Assembly (NCBI GenBank): GCA_002077065.1
Contig: NAJO01000010.1
Coordinates: 1 to 64,000 of the forward strand
Direction: 5' to 3'
Length of the DNA: 64,000 bases
Source of the DNA: Cryoendolithus antarcticus
Taxonomy: Eukaryota; Ascomycota; Dothideomycetes; Cladosporiales; Cladosporiaceae
A model generated the notes under the pieces. That model searched no databases. It worked only from the letters and a program-made list of their open reading frames with translations, and was not told the DNA's origin. Position numbers and translations under genes: made by a program. Positions 30,305 through 43,660 of the stretch are shown piece after piece. The first letter of the stretch is position 1, and every line of letters starts with the position of its first letter.

Positions 30305-32161
30305 ATGAGAGACATCGGCAGCAATTCTCAGGTTGACAGCTTCGACTATGTTGTAGTCGGAGGTGGCACTGCTGGCTTAGTGGTAGCCGCGAGACTCAGC
30401 GAGGATACCTCCATCTCAGTGCTTGTTCTTGAGGCCGGCCCATCATCGCTTGACAACCCTGCCATCAACGTACCTGGCCGATACGGCGAAGGCATTGGCA
30501 CTGACATCGACTGGAAGTACGAGACTGTACCACAGGCTGGCCTTAATAATCGTACTCTGCAATGGCCTCGAGGGAGAGTTCTCGGTGGTACGAGTGCGCT
30601 GAACTTCATGGCCTGGACACGACCAAGCAGGGAGGATCTAGATGCGTGGGAGGAACTTGGCAATGAAGGTTGGGGGTGGGATGACCTGCTGTGAGTAGCT
30701 TTGTGTTGAAGATCTCGACACGATCAACTCACTGCATGTAGACCGTTCTACCAACGGAGCGAGACATTCACACCGCCGAGCGACAGTGACAACGCCCAGC
30801 ATCAATTACAAACAGACGCCGCAGTACTTGGAACACACGGACCAGTCCCGATCAGCTACCTCAAAGAGTACTCGCCATCGCACCAGCACTGGCACGAGAC
30901 GTTGCACAATCTTGGTGTCAAGACGAACGAGCAACACATGTCTGGCGCCAACATTGGCGTCTGGACGAACATTGTTGCAGTCGATCCAGCCACCATGAGA
31001 CGTTCCTACTCGACGACTGCGTACTACCTTCCAGCTGCAGAGCGGCCGAACTTGAAGGTGATCACTGGCGCATCTGTACGCGAGGTCATCCTCGAGCAGC
31101 GATCCGGAGCGTGGGCGGCGACGGGCGCTCGCTACGAAGCTGAGGGTCGTATGTGTCGGGTGACAGCAACCTCCGAGGTCATCATTTCCGGAGGCACTGT
31201 AGCCTCGCCGCAGTTGCTGGAGCTTTCGGGCATAGGCAGTCCTGCAGTGTTGAAAGCCGCGGGAATCCGGGTCAAAGTAGCCAATGTCAATGTCGGCGAG
31301 AATGTGCAAGACCACATGATGACTGCAAGCATATACGAGGTCGATCCAGCTACTTCCACACCGGACGATCTGCGGACAGACTCGAAATTAGCTTCTGCTG
31401 CGGATGATCAGTACTTGGCCTCTCAGAGTGGGCCGCGAACAATCCTACCCGGCTCATTCTGCTACTTGCCGTTTGCACAATTCCTGCCCGTAGATGAAGT
31501 GGCTGTATTAGCTGCTCGAGCGGCAAAGGAGCTCCCGCAAGGACCTCGCAACGCCATCCAGACACGCCGTCTCGTTGAGAAACAGCAGCTCGGAGGCGTT
31601 GAGTACATCTTCGATCTCGGCAACTGGAGTCCATTCGTCAAGGCAGTACCAGGCAAGAAGTACGCGACTCTGCTGCAGATCTACCAGTACCCCTTCTCAT
31701 ACGGCAACATCCACTTGAATCCGAAGGATCCTACCGGAGCGCCAATCATCGATCCGAGATACTGCGAAGGCGTGCATGGTGCGATGGACCTCACGCTTCA
31801 GCAATTGTGTACCGAACATATTGGTCAGCGCATCATGAGTACTGCGCCGTTGAAGGACTTGATTCTCAAGCGTGTCTCGCCGACCAAGGAGGAATCGAGC
31901 GGCCAGGCATTGCAAGACTGGCTCGTCAACAACATGATCATCGACTGGCATCCTGTTGGATCTTGCAGCATGGGCGGCCGTCTGGCAGCAGAAGGCGGGG
32001 TGGTTGACAGTCGACTGCAGGTGTACGGTGTGGAGGGTCTCCGTGTCGTCGATGCAAGTATAATGCCTTTGCAGATCAGCTCACATCCGCAGGCAACGAT
32101 CTATGCGATTGCGGAGAAGGCCAGCCAGATGATTCTCGAAGATCGGAAAGCTGCATTGTAG
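30305..32161 (+). CDS. GMC family FAD-dependent oxidoreductase, 601 aa
   Basis: Two exons, 30305-30690 and 30742-32161, with a 51-nt intron (GTGAGT to TGTAG). The N-terminus carries the ADP-binding fold VVVGGGTAGLVVAARL (residues about 17-32), then GRVLGGTSALNFM (GMC signature 1), SGGTVASPQLLELSGIG (signature 2), the catalytic-site block WHPVGSCSMG with its His, and a second His in SSHPQATIYA near the C-terminus. Such enzymes oxidise alcohols or sugars (choline dehydrogenase, aryl-alcohol oxidase, glucose oxidase relatives). There is no signal peptide, so this one is probably intracellular. Substrate is not identifiable. Confidence 0.92.
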
Positions 32162-32234
32162 TAGTAGTAAGTGTTTCGTTCGTGATGTTTGACACAGCGG
32201 CCACTTCCCGCGGTCAATACTGATTAGTCGCGCC

Positions 32235-32588
32235 TCAGTCGTAGACGAAATCAGGAGACTCGCCATCTTGCGTCACTGCCGCAACCTGTAGCATGTCAGT
32301 CATTAATCGATGGTGTCGAGTTCACTTCCATCATACGCCAGAAATTGCTTCGATATCCCGCTTCTGCGCGACGGACAATTTTGGAATATACCAAAGTACC
32401 AGGCCGACTTTAGCAGTCTTTGATGTATAATTTGCTATCGGGCACTCAGTCCCCGTTATGCGGCGTATGCTGTCTTCGATGTTTCGGACCGCCTCTGGTG
32501 ACGAGCCTGCAGTCGTCTCGGTAAAGACGAGCCACTGTTCGGTGCTGCCATTTGCGCCGTCAGCTGTTGATTGGTTTTGTACTGCCAT
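32235..32588 (-). CDS. I9-like small protein A, 100 aa
   Basis: Two exons, 32588-32337 and 32285-32235, joined over a 51-nt intron (GTATGA to CTACAG). An upstream in-frame ATG exists at 32645, but 32588 matches the start position of the paralogues. The protein has a WLVF strand near the start, the block SIRRITGTECPIANYTS, then GLVLWYIPKLSVAQKRDIE and the ending VAAVTQDG across the splice. The fold pattern (strand, helix, strand, helix, strand ending in a V-x-x-V core) resembles subtilase propeptide/inhibitor I9 domains. It is one of four related genes within 2.1 kb; this one is on the opposite strand to the other three. Role as a protease inhibitor is inference. Confidence 0.65.
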
Positions 32589-32775
32589 TGTAATATTGAC
32601 AATAAAGACCACAGAAAAGCTGCTATTCGACCAACAGCTAGGCACTGATCATCAGCTTAACATGGAGCTCTGTGATCAGCTTTGTCATCGTGCAGCCCCA
32701 CAGGTAGTGTCCTGCCTACGTCCTGCCTACATGCAATCCTACCGAGTCATCACCTCAATCTCCAACAGTGCAACC

Positions 32776-33209
32776 ATGAACAGACATCAGCCCGGCTGCG
32801 CTAACTACACCACAGCGACAGAATATGTCGATGAGAACGGTAAGCCATGGAACTGGCTTATCACACCCGATGAGACCTCCGCCACATGTCCAGACTCAAT
32901 TGTCGTGATCGAAGATAGCATAAGACGTATCACCGACATCAAGGGGCCCATTTATAACTACACCTCCAGTGCTCTCGACGTGGGACTCATGTTGTGGTCG
33001 ATTCCAAGTTTGACCACTGCGCAGAAGGAGGAAGTCGAGCGAATCCCTGGGGTATGTCGCCGTGCGTCCAGTGCGGTGCTGTCCTACATTGACTAAGATG
33101 TGACTAGGTTAGGACGGTGCAACGGGATGGCATCGGTTGGGAGTACGACTGTGAGTGCGACTGTCCTGAGTCTGATGAAGAACGGCCCCGCGTGGGACCA
33201 CGGCTGTGA
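32776..33209 (+). CDS. I9-like small protein B, 125 aa
   Basis: Exons 32776-33051 and 33108-33209 with a 56-nt intron (GTATGT to GACTAG) at the same position as in the other three paralogues. Blocks: WNWLITP, SIRRITDIKGPIYNYTS, GLMLWSIPSLTTAQKEEVE, then VRTVQRDG after the splice. Unlike its siblings it has a Cys/Asp/Glu-rich tail (YDCECDCPESDEE). The start codons of A (32588, reverse) and B (32776, forward) face away from each other across about 190 bp, which must hold both promoters. Function unknown; protease-propeptide-like by fold pattern. Confidence 0.65.
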
Positions 33210-33414
33210 GCGTTGGAGAGGTGATTGAGAGCGAACGTGTGGAGGTGTCACGTAGTGACGGCTGACAAAGCAACGCAAACCCTCGGGAAAGAGTACCTTG
33301 CCATGCTTTCACTTCCAGTACATGTGCTTGCCAAGATCGTCTCCGTTCGCACATCTGTGATCCGTGCAAGCTAATCGTGAGCCATTTACCTTCCTTGCAC
33401 TCCGCACCAGACCC

Positions 33415-33787
33415 ATGTCGTCCCGAGCCAGCCGATGGCAAACGGCGGAGGATATGGGGAATGGCGAAACTGCTCAGTGGATCGTTCGGCCCGACAGCTC
33501 TGTGATCCAGTCATCTGAGATGACCACGAGGATGGAGGAGGACATGCGACGCATGACCGGCATCGAAGGACCCATCGCGAAGTGCACATCTACTTGTCGA
33601 CCTGGTAAGCCTCAAGTAGTGATGTGGTTCATCCCGGTGCTGTCTGTTGAGCAGCAGGAAGCCGTCAAACGGATTGGCGGGGTAGGTCAGGCTACGGTCC
33701 ATTGCTGGCAAGCCATCACTGATAAGGAGTCTGCAGGTTGCGCATGTAACGCAGGATGGACCCGATCCCAACTATCGGGACAGCTAG
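33415..33787 (+). CDS. I9-like small protein C, 105 aa
   Basis: Exons 33415-33681 and 33737-33787 with a 55-nt intron (GTAGGT to CTGCAG). Blocks: QWIVRP, DMRRMTGIEGPIAKCTS, VVMWFIPVLSVEQQEAVK and, after the splice, VAHVTQDGPDPNYRD. It is the most diverged of the array: the NYTS motif is KCTS here and a few residues are inserted before VVMW. The 3' exon resembles that of copy A most closely (V-A-x-V-T-Q-D-G), so A and C may be the most recent pair there. Confidence 0.62.
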
Positions 33788-33953
33788 ATGGTGGATGTAC
33801 AGCCTCATCTCCGAAGCTGACAAAGCACAACCATACCCCTGCTTTTGCAGCCTCGATTGCAGAAAGCCATACTGCAGTTCACTATCAGCATCCAGCTTGA
33901 CTCAAGCGACTGCAGTAAGCAAGCTAAAAGGGCAGCTGTCTTAGGCCACATTC

Positions 33954-34370
33954 ATGGCAGACGCCAATTCAGCAGCACCGGAGGCGACAGACACGAGGTC
34001 TTGGGTCATCTTTCCCTTGAGGTCTGGCATGCCACGAGAGCAGACTGACAATATCGGGGAAAGCTTGCGAATCATTACCGGGAGTGAAGGTCCGCTGTCG
34101 AACTACACCTCAACAACTCCTAAGACAGGGCTAGTCTTTTGGTACATTCCCACATTGACTTCCGCTCAGCGATCCGAGATTGAGCTGCTCCCAGGGGTAA
34201 GAGCCTGTCAACTCCTGATCAGAGCCGTGCTGACACCGCAGTAGATCGCAGAAGTGATACAGGACCACGACGCCACGGAGTATGATGTTGAGCCGGAGTT
34301 GACGCCCAACGAACGAGAGCAAGTCGACCGCTACACTGCGCGACACTACGCAAAGGGAGCATGCTCTTGA
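33954..34370 (+). CDS. I9-like small protein D, 122 aa
   Basis: Exons 33954-34196 and 34245-34370 with a 48-nt intron (GTAAGA to CAGTAG). Blocks: SWVIFPL, SLRIITGSEGPLSNYTS, GLVFWYIPTLTSAQRSEIE, then IAEVIQDHDATEYDVEPE after the splice, followed by a helical extension (ELTPNEREQVDRYTARHYAK) not present in A to C. The ending V-x-x-V/I-x-x-D with acidic residues is like the C-terminal edge of subtilisin propeptides. No protease gene lies next to the array within this window. Confidence 0.65.
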
Positions 34371-34676
34371 GGCTTCGCAGTCGGGTCGATATCGGTGGCT
34401 TGGTGTCGGATCCACTGAAATTCCTGACATCGATCACGAGCTCCATCGTAATGTGAGATCGCAGAATCGAGCACGATATGCACGCGAACGTACTGCACGC
34501 TCTCGACAATTGACCGGATCGCTCGGCTGCTTCCAAGCTCATCTCGATGTCGGCAAGCGCAGCACCTTGTCATGTCGCATGATCGGGACTCGCAGTCTTC
34601 CGCTGATCGCTCACGATAATCAGAGGAAACGACAAGCGTTGTGTCAGTAGACCGTCCCACTCGAACAGCGTCCAGA
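34371..34676. other. Short gap
   Basis: Between the I9-like array and the transcription-factor-like gene. I looked here for a zinc-cluster exon (CxxCxxxxxxC) belonging to the downstream gene and saw none on the forward strand. Confidence 0.45.
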
Positions 34677-35511
34677 ATGAGTACGGTCCCTTCAAAATAC
34701 TCAGACAAAGTCGAAGGTGTGCTGAGAGCTGCTCGAGGGTACCTACACCAGCACATTGCCCGAGCGACTGGCCATATTCTCGACGGTGGCAGCCATGATG
34801 CACTTCGGCAGATGGCTTGGACTCAAGGGAGCGTCCTATCGCTATCCTTAACTAGTATAGACGAGACACTGACTGCTGCATGCACCTGCCTTGGGAGTTG
34901 CATTCAACAGCTGGGCAATCTTAGGGTAAGTTCCATGCCAAGTCTGCAAGGCATCATCCTGTATCAGGCAGCCCTGTCAGCTCTGCGAAGAGGTATCGCG
35001 CGAGGTCCACGGAATGATCAAGTCATTGCTGAACAGCTGCTCGCCGTGTACGAGAATGTCTCAGATGCTACATCGAAGTATGAGTCGAGTCTGGGAGCAA
35101 CATATCTCTGGCGCAATGTCGATATTACTGTGCAGCAGTGGTGGAGTAGACTTTGTTCTGTCCTCTCCGTGGAGGCTGCTCATCGAGGCCTTCCTTGGCG
35201 ACGAGTGCGAGCGACATCCTCTAGCACTGTGCCAGTCATTCGTTTCGCTGATCGTGGAGCCATCACGCCTGGAGGATGCTGTCATTCTCGAGTGCCTGGC
35301 GGAGGCAGCATGCCTTGTCGATGTACATCGCTCACAGCGACGTAGACCCACAGCATTGCGGTACCCACAGGCCGTGACATCGCTGCGGAAAGGTCTGATT
35401 AAATCTACGAGGGCCTCTCATCACGGCTCAAGGAACGATGCTCGGCATGGAGTCATACTACTCATGCGGCAATCATCAGCATCGATCGCACACTGGGTTG
35501 ATCATTGTTGA
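34677..35511 (+). CDS. Fungal transcription-factor-domain-like protein lacking a zinc cluster, 259 aa
   Basis: Two exons, 34677-34925 and 34981-35511. A clean GTAAGT donor at 34926 and CTGTCAG acceptor at 34980 switch frame and make one protein. The helical composition and the stretch WEQHISGAMSILLCSSGG followed by PWRLLIEAFLGDEC fit the middle homology region of fungal-specific transcription factors (Fungal_trans_2 type), where a HLxGAxxLL helix pair is usual. A Zn2Cys6 DNA-binding domain is missing, and 259 aa is short for the family (usually 500 or more). It could be a truncated gene, an orphan regulatory domain, or a misread start. Neighbours are the I9-like array and the GH11 gene. Confidence 0.5.
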
Positions 35512-35805
35512 TGTGCATCGCCAGGCGCCGGGATTTCAGACGACACCGTGATGAAACACAGCGACATACTTTACTGCTTGGTGAAGGGAATTAGAGACAG
35601 CATATCTACCTTAAGGGAATTATGAGGGGCGACGTAAGCATGGCCAAGGCGGGAGCACCCGGGTAGGCAGCCGCGCAGTGAAGGGAAAGAGCGATCGTTG
35701 CGCATCAGTATACATGCTACTGCTCAGAAGGCTTCGTCCGGAGTCGTCCACGCAGATGATCTAGGCAGTGAGCGAAACGAACAGTATTCTCTCTTCGTGG
35801 CGTGT
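35512..35805. other. Intergenic region (convergent 3' ends)
   Basis: Lies between the 3' end of the transcription-factor-like gene (forward) and the 3' end of the xylanase gene (reverse). Nothing else seen. Confidence 0.5.
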
Positions 35806-37258
<1,453 letters not shown>

Positions 37259-37966
37259 GTTGAAGCGAAGAAAGGGATGAATGAGTGTATGGGTAGGGGT
37301 TAGGAAAGAAATGTCGCAACGCTTTGTGGGAAAAGAAGAGGCGAGGGGAGCGCACTGCAACACCTTAGATATAGTGGAGGGCGACGATTATGCTTCAATG
37401 CCAGATCCTGAGCATCATCATCATCATTGAGTTCCATTGACACATCACACACGCGTCGCTCGGATGTGTCGTAGCAGATTGATGCCTGTCAAAGTCTTTC
37501 TCGCATCGCGACATCGCACCTCGACCAAGCTGACGCCATGCGATGCAGGCTTGTTGCGCGACAATGGCGGCGTCCACTGCGAGCATCACTTGGCTTGGTA
37601 CATTGACCAGGAAGCTTGGTGTGACAAGCCATGTGCTTGAAACGGAAGCTGTCGCAATGCTTGTTTCAACGCCGGTGTTCGATGTCAGCGGAAGAATCAG
37701 GGCACGACTTCGTGTTTCGGCCAGCGCCCACGCTTTCCGGAGTCGAATGTGTCGGATCGGCTTCTGCTGTGCTCTGTGCTATGCTGCACAAGCGCCGTCA
37801 TGGAATGTCGCCGTTTGGTGTGTCGGTGTATCCAAGCGTATGTGGTCGAGAGAGAGACAGTGTCCTCAACGGACTCTCCCAGTTTCGCCCAGGTCAGTCG
37901 TCGCGTCCTTCGCTTCCTCATGTGCTCCAGTGATCCGCGAGTGCATGTTCGAAACGATATGCACAA
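37259..37966. other. Intergenic region upstream of the xylanase gene
   Basis: Contains the xylanase promoter and the 3' region of DDB1. A short (CAT)n run lies at about 37414-37426. I looked for GGCTAAA-type XlnR sites and saw no clear one. Confidence 0.45.
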
Positions 37967-40900
37967 TCAATGCACCCTCCTCAATCCCTCAACCAATCCC
38001 CTCACCTCCTCCGCTCCCCCAGGCACCTCAATCCCCAGGCCTGCAACAACAATCTCCTGCTCCTCGTTCTTCAAATCTAAGAAAGCCTCGATCAACTCCC
38101 CATCAACAAACCTCATCGGCCCCTCATCGCCCATATCTCTCACTTGACTCTTGAATCCGCGCCAAAGCGAGAACTTGACGTGCCCGGGACTCTTGACGAC
38201 CTTGGCTAGCTCAGATTGCAATCGCATAAGCAGATCTTGCTTTGAGGGTGCGATAGTGGCGTAGAGATACATCGACCCCTCTACAGTAGCGAGGAAGGCC
38301 CGTGGGATGACGGCAGCGGAAGCTGAGGGCACGACGGCGATAGGGCGAATGCGATTGACCATCTCTCCCAGGTTCATCTCCGAGGTGACTCGCAGTCGAC
38401 GCTTCTCTTCTTCGCTGAAGCTAGCGACGTTCTGCTCGAGGACTACAAGATTGCCCTCGGCGTCGCTGGCGAGGTAAGTGTTCTTGCCTACGTTGGCTAC
38501 AGCAGTCCCCCACAGCGTCTCGTAGTGGCGTGCGATTTCGGAGAGTGAGTGTGGGACGGGCCCTCGGTTCGGAGTGTATTCAACAATGGAGACGGACTTC
38601 ATGAGGTCGGTGACTGCGATTGTGTTGCCTGTGACTGCAATATCGATGGGTGCTGTGGCTGTGCGATAGGAGGCTTTCTTCGTCAGGAAGGGGCTTGAGG
38701 GAGTCTGATACTCGAAAGCGTAGACGACGACCTATGGATTGTCAGTGTGTGCGTACAGTGCTGTTTGAATGACGAGCGGCTCACTGTCTTGATCAGCGCA
38801 GCGACAATATTGCCTTGACACATCGCAAGACATCGACAAGCACCTTTCAGCGATTGCTCCAGTACAAGCTTCAGCTGTCTGCTCTCCGTCACTTCAAACA
38901 CCAAGATCCTGCCCCGCGCAGCATTCGCAGCTTCCTCGTCTAGGAACGCCGTGCCTACGACGAAACGCTCGGCCACTTCACCCGTCCCGTCATCAAGCTC
39001 ACAACGCATGCAGCACTCGATGAGTTCATCCTGCTTGAGTGCGAAGGAGTGCAGCTCCTGGAAGACTACCTCGTCCACCAGCTTGAAGTGACTCTCCACC
39101 TCTTCCACGCCAGCACTGAGTGTCCGCTTGATCGTGCCAAGTCCGAAAGCCTTCAGAGCGGGCGAGTATGCTATCCGCCGTACGGTCTCGTGCACGGGCA
39201 ACGTCTCCACATGTGTAGTGCGTTCCGAGTCAATCGTTGCCAGGCTCAGTGCACCGGTCTCCGTCGAAGCGATTGCGATGGCTCCAGGATACGCTTCACT
39301 GTCGAAGGCACATACCGACGTGGCATCGGCTGCCGTCACAGCAGAGTACACCATACGACCCTCCGAGCTATAAATCAGTGATGGATGCTCGCAGATCGCA
39401 AGGACGTTCTGCAACCCATCGTCTCGTGGCAGGATCGTGAAGCCAGCTTGTTGTGTCCCAAGTACAATGCTCTTTCGTGCTGTGAAAGGATTTGCCGGTG
39501 ACTCGAGCAGGTATGTGATGACGTTCCCGTCCGCGAGTCCGACGAAGAGCGTCGGCGGAGCGCCCGACATGATATTTGCCATGCAAAGCGATCGTGGCAC
39601 AGCTAATGCGTCGTCCTCGCTTACTCTAGTAGCACCGACAGCGCTGAGATCTGACAAATTGAGGAGCGCTACTCGGCTGTCTTGCCAGAAGCCCACCACA
39701 CACATGTTCGGTAGCAATGGGCCGAGTGTGACACAAGACACTTGCTCGTTGGCCTCCAGTGTCCTCTCAGCCTGTACGTTCCACTCCGACTCCACGAGCT
39801 GCAATAGCACCAACACTGCGCCTTGCAACGACAGCAGCACACTTGAGCCATCAACAGCAACAGCGGTGACAGTGGTGCTCCCGGGACATTGCCATGCGCT
39901 AGCCACTTCTCCTGCAGGTGAAGTAAGTCGTACTCGCCGACTTGTGACTTGCACCGTGCCACCGTCCAACTGCATGCCCGCATATAGTGTGGCCTCATCC
40001 AGCATCAGACCGCTGTAGCACTCTAGCTCCTCGACTTCGCCATCTGACTCGAACTTGAAGATCCGCGTTCGGTCCACGAGACTTACGACAAGAACATCCG
40101 ATGCACCCTGCGAAGACGTGCTGGACAGGGCGAATGTTGCGGTGACCGACGCGCCCATCTCACCGATCATCCCAAGATCCTGCAACCCAACCCCGGACCT
40201 CACACTCCTCAGACTGCCATCCTTGAAAGCCCCAGATCCAGTCACAATCCTCGCCTGACCACTCGAAAACTCATTCACCAACTCATTCGCCGATCGATTG
40301 CCCATGTCCATGACAGTAAAGTCCAGTATAGGTCCGATATTCGAGAACGTCTGCAACACCTCCAGGCCCTGCGGTTGGATCTGTATGATCTGACTGTCGC
40401 CCTGATTGCTGCCCACGAAGATCCGTCCAGAGTCGAGATACACCAACGTACTAGCTCTGGACGTCTCGCCAAGCACGTCAATCCGATGACCAGCGTACTC
40501 GCCCTCGTTCTTCTGCTTGATGTAAAGTAGGTAAAGCTTTCCATAGTCATCCGCCAGTGCATACCTCTGATCATCAACAGCGCACCAACTGACAAACACG
40601 GTCGCCTCCTCCAGCGGGACCTGCGAGATCTTATAGTCCCACTCCTCCACATACGAGATTGATGTCTCGCCTACAACCATGAAGCCATATATCGGTGGTG
40701 GCAAGGGGATCAGATGTGTCGCACCCAGCTCAACCTGTCCCTGCACGCTTCTAGACTTCTCGAACTCGGCTGTGTGAGGCTCCTCTGCAGGCCGGAGACT
40801 TTGCGTGAATTCCAACTCGCGCACTCGAATTCGAAGCTTGCCCTGTGGATCCTCTTCCAGTATCGCCATTTCCGGGTTTGGGAGCTTGGTCCCGCCAGCC

Positions 40901-41457
40901 TGCCGCTTGTGTATGAAACATGTACTCCTCACGAACAGTTCTGGTATCCGCACAGGAATCGGGTCACCAAGCTCACCAATCTCATTGTCTGCTGCTCTCC
41001 GCTTGCCTTTGCCTGCATGAGCTATGGGCATGACGTTGACGACACCCTCGTAGCACTCGAGTGTCATGAAACGATTACTCGGATCGATGTGCACGCGATC
41101 ACCGGTCTGGCTGTCTCGTGCAGCCTTCTCGGCGACATCGACATAGCTCTTCTCTGTCTTGAGGTCCTTGGCCTCGGCATCCCAGCTGAGAGTGAAGTAA
41201 TGGTAGCGATCTGTGCCGACGAACAGATGGTCGGCTCTGGAAGATGCAGGCCGTAGCTTGTGCAGGAGAGTGACTTTGCCATATAATGTTTTGCTATGTC
41301 GGAGGATGAGTTGGTCTGGGGCCTGAGGGTTTGAAGAGTAGATCTCAAGGCGATTGGCTTTCGCTACGATCAAGTCATCGTTGTCTGAAGCGAGGAAAGA
41401 GAGGCTGATGGCGTGACGGACGCTGGAAGGTCGGTGGATGGGGGCGAGGTAGGCCAT
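37967..41457 (-). CDS. DDB1: DDB1 (damage-specific DNA-binding protein 1), 1,145 aa
   Basis: Two exons, 41457-38785 and 38731-37967, over a 53-nt intron (GTGAGC to CCATAG). Length and organisation match DDB1: three beta-propellers plus C-terminal helices, with an N-terminus LAPIHRPSSVRHAISLSFL and a C-terminal CPSF-A region (for example FLATVEGSMYLYATIAP and the final EVPGGAEEVRGLVEGL). DDB1 is the adaptor of CUL4 ubiquitin ligases, acting in nucleotide excision repair, replication licensing and, in fungi, heterochromatin and DNA-methylation control (DIM-8 of Neurospora). It is divergent with the RPC37 gene, sharing about 320 bp of promoter. Confidence 0.95.
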
Positions 41458-41779
41458 CTTTGCGGTGTTTCTCGATTATGGGTAATGTGCTCTATGGCAC
41501 GTGGATGGACGATCTCAGGTCATGTCCAGCTGCCGTGTGAGCGACCAATGCAAGACTGTTTCCCCAAACTGAAGTCGCCCTGGTCCAGTCTCAATGCCGT
41601 GTAGTCTACGCCACAGTCTGTGGTTGATGCAGCCTTGGGAGCTTCGATCTGTCGTTCTAATCAAAGTGCTCGCAGTCGCGTCCAACATTGATGACGCCAG
41701 CGACTCGGCATAACCTTTCTTCCATGAGCTTCACTAAATTGACTGAAGGACACAAACACATCTCTGCTACGACCTCAGC
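41458..41779. promoter_or_regulatory. Divergent promoter region, DDB1 and RPC37
   Basis: About 320 bp between two start codons pointing away from each other. No specific factor site recognised. Confidence 0.5.
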
Positions 41780-42943
41780 ATGGCGCGTGAGTGATCTCTA
41801 TAGAACCTTGTCGCCTCAGCTCTATACTAACAAGCACGTTCAGCCGCCAAAGCACCCGAAGACGACCCCATCACAGCCTCCTACGACGTCTACCTCACTC
41901 CCTCACAGCAAGAACAGCTCTACCTCCTGCAATACCTCAACCGCTCCCGCGACAGACCCTACAGCCAACACTATGGCGCCCGTCCCACAGACCTCCGAAT
42001 CAAGCCCAAGTCAGGCTACCTCGAGCTCGAAGTCAGCTTGAGCACAGAATTAAACTTCAACAAGTACCAAGGGTTGAAGTGGGGTGATGCCTTGCAGACA
42101 GCAAGGACGATCCAGAATGAAGGCGCAACTTACGGTCCGGCTGCTGGGCTCGGTGCGCCGAGACGAGGGCTAGGCAGCAGAGGACCGTTGAAGGACAAGG
42201 CGGACCGGGAGCTGCAAATCAGTAATGACTTGACTGAGTTCAAGCGGGCAGAGGAGGAGGGCAAGGTGATGCATAAGCAGACGCTGGGAGGGCAGATCAT
42301 GCGGCATGAGGATGCTGCGGCAGGGCAGGCGCTGCCGGTGTACTATCTTGGGGCATTCCAAGGAGACCAGTTGCATTTGAGTAGAGTGGATGGCACGATA
42401 CAGATGCGACCGCAATTCCATCACATTGATGCTGAGGAGCACCGCAATCGGCTCGTCACCAAGAAGGCGCTTGATGCAGAGGGAGATGCGCGACCACCGC
42501 CTGCAGCGCGTGGACTGCAGCAGTCCTATAAACCTGAGACGGAAGACAAGGACAAAGATGCGCCGGAACGGAAGATGCGGAAGGCGCTGCAAGATGCTGA
42601 GGAAGAGATCTGGGTGCCTCTTGATTACGTCGACGAAGCAGAGGATACGGCTTACGATGCATTCAACGAGAAGATGTTTCTGCACAACGTTGACAACGCG
42701 CCGAAGCTGAAGAGTACGATGGACGAGGAGCAATTGCTTGATGCTGTGAGTGGACCTAGCTATGAGGGATCCGGACGGAAGAAGAGGCGGCCGAGGAAGC
42801 GGAGAGGTGGGCAGGTTGGTGATGAAGGACTTGAAGAAGAGGAAGAAGCGGTGGTGGCTGCGGGTGAAGCACTGCCGGCTGAGGAAGTCATTGGTGCCGT
42901 TGATGATGAAGATGCCATGGATGGCGTTGTTGCGACGGCATGA
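41780..42943 (+). CDS. RPC37: RNA polymerase III subunit RPC37/RPC5, 368 aa
   Basis: The first coding exon is only 7 nt (41780-41786, ATGGCGC), followed by a 57-nt intron and exon 41844-42943. The join gives MAPAKAPEDDPITASYDVYL, matching the N-terminal Sin/RPC5 domain (DDPI-x-x-x-YDVYLTP, then YLLQYLNRSRDRPY). The middle keeps GYLELEVSL and the later YYLGAFQGDQLHLSRVDGTIQMRP block of this family. The C-terminus is Lys/Arg-rich then acidic. RPC37 with RPC53 forms a TFIIF-like subcomplex of Pol III that works in initiation, termination and reinitiation. Confidence 0.92.
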
Positions 42944-43660
42944 TCGCTCTCCTTGTGATATGCTGCTTACCAGAACTCGACGTCGCAACTCCAAGGACCA
43001 GATACCGCGAAAGGAAAACACCCGAATCAATACTTGACGAAACCGAAGGGCAAAGATATTCACAGCTCAAGCGGGTACAGGCGTGATGCCACATGCAAAG
43101 AGACTGTGTTATACGAACTCAGCCGCGACACGGTTCTCCGGCCCCAGGACCTCAGGCCCGAGTGCAAGAAGTGGTAAGGAGTACGCCTTCTCAAGACCTG
43201 ACATGCAAAAACATTGGCTTACATTACCCAGCAGTTGCTGTGCAGATCTTGCTGACAACTTGAGTCCTGCATCCCCAATACGATTCGAGGCAGGAGCGAC
43301 AACGTTTGCGCAACATCATTGGTCGGCTCATAGACTTGAACGTCAAACTTGCTCACTCTATACTGCTGTGCAGATGCGAGTCCGAAAGTTGCATTACTGT
43401 AGAGATTGACTAGCACGCTTCGAGAGCGTTTCATCGCCTCTCCGTCTTGGCCAGGGCTCGATAGACTGTAGATGATACAGCCGTATTGCGAGACTCCATG
43501 TCGATTGAATCTCAGCAAGCGATGTATCTGTTACTCACCAGGTGAGCAGAAGGCACGCAGTCAAGTACGCTCTCCTTACCACGTTTGTCGTCGAAACCAG
43601 TCGCGCTCTCCGATCTGTCCGCGTTCAACATCTCCAGCATCCAAGCCACAAGAAGGCACC
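42944..43660. other. Intergenic region
   Basis: 3' region of RPC37 and promoter of the DJ-1/PfpI gene. No supported gene. Confidence 0.45.
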
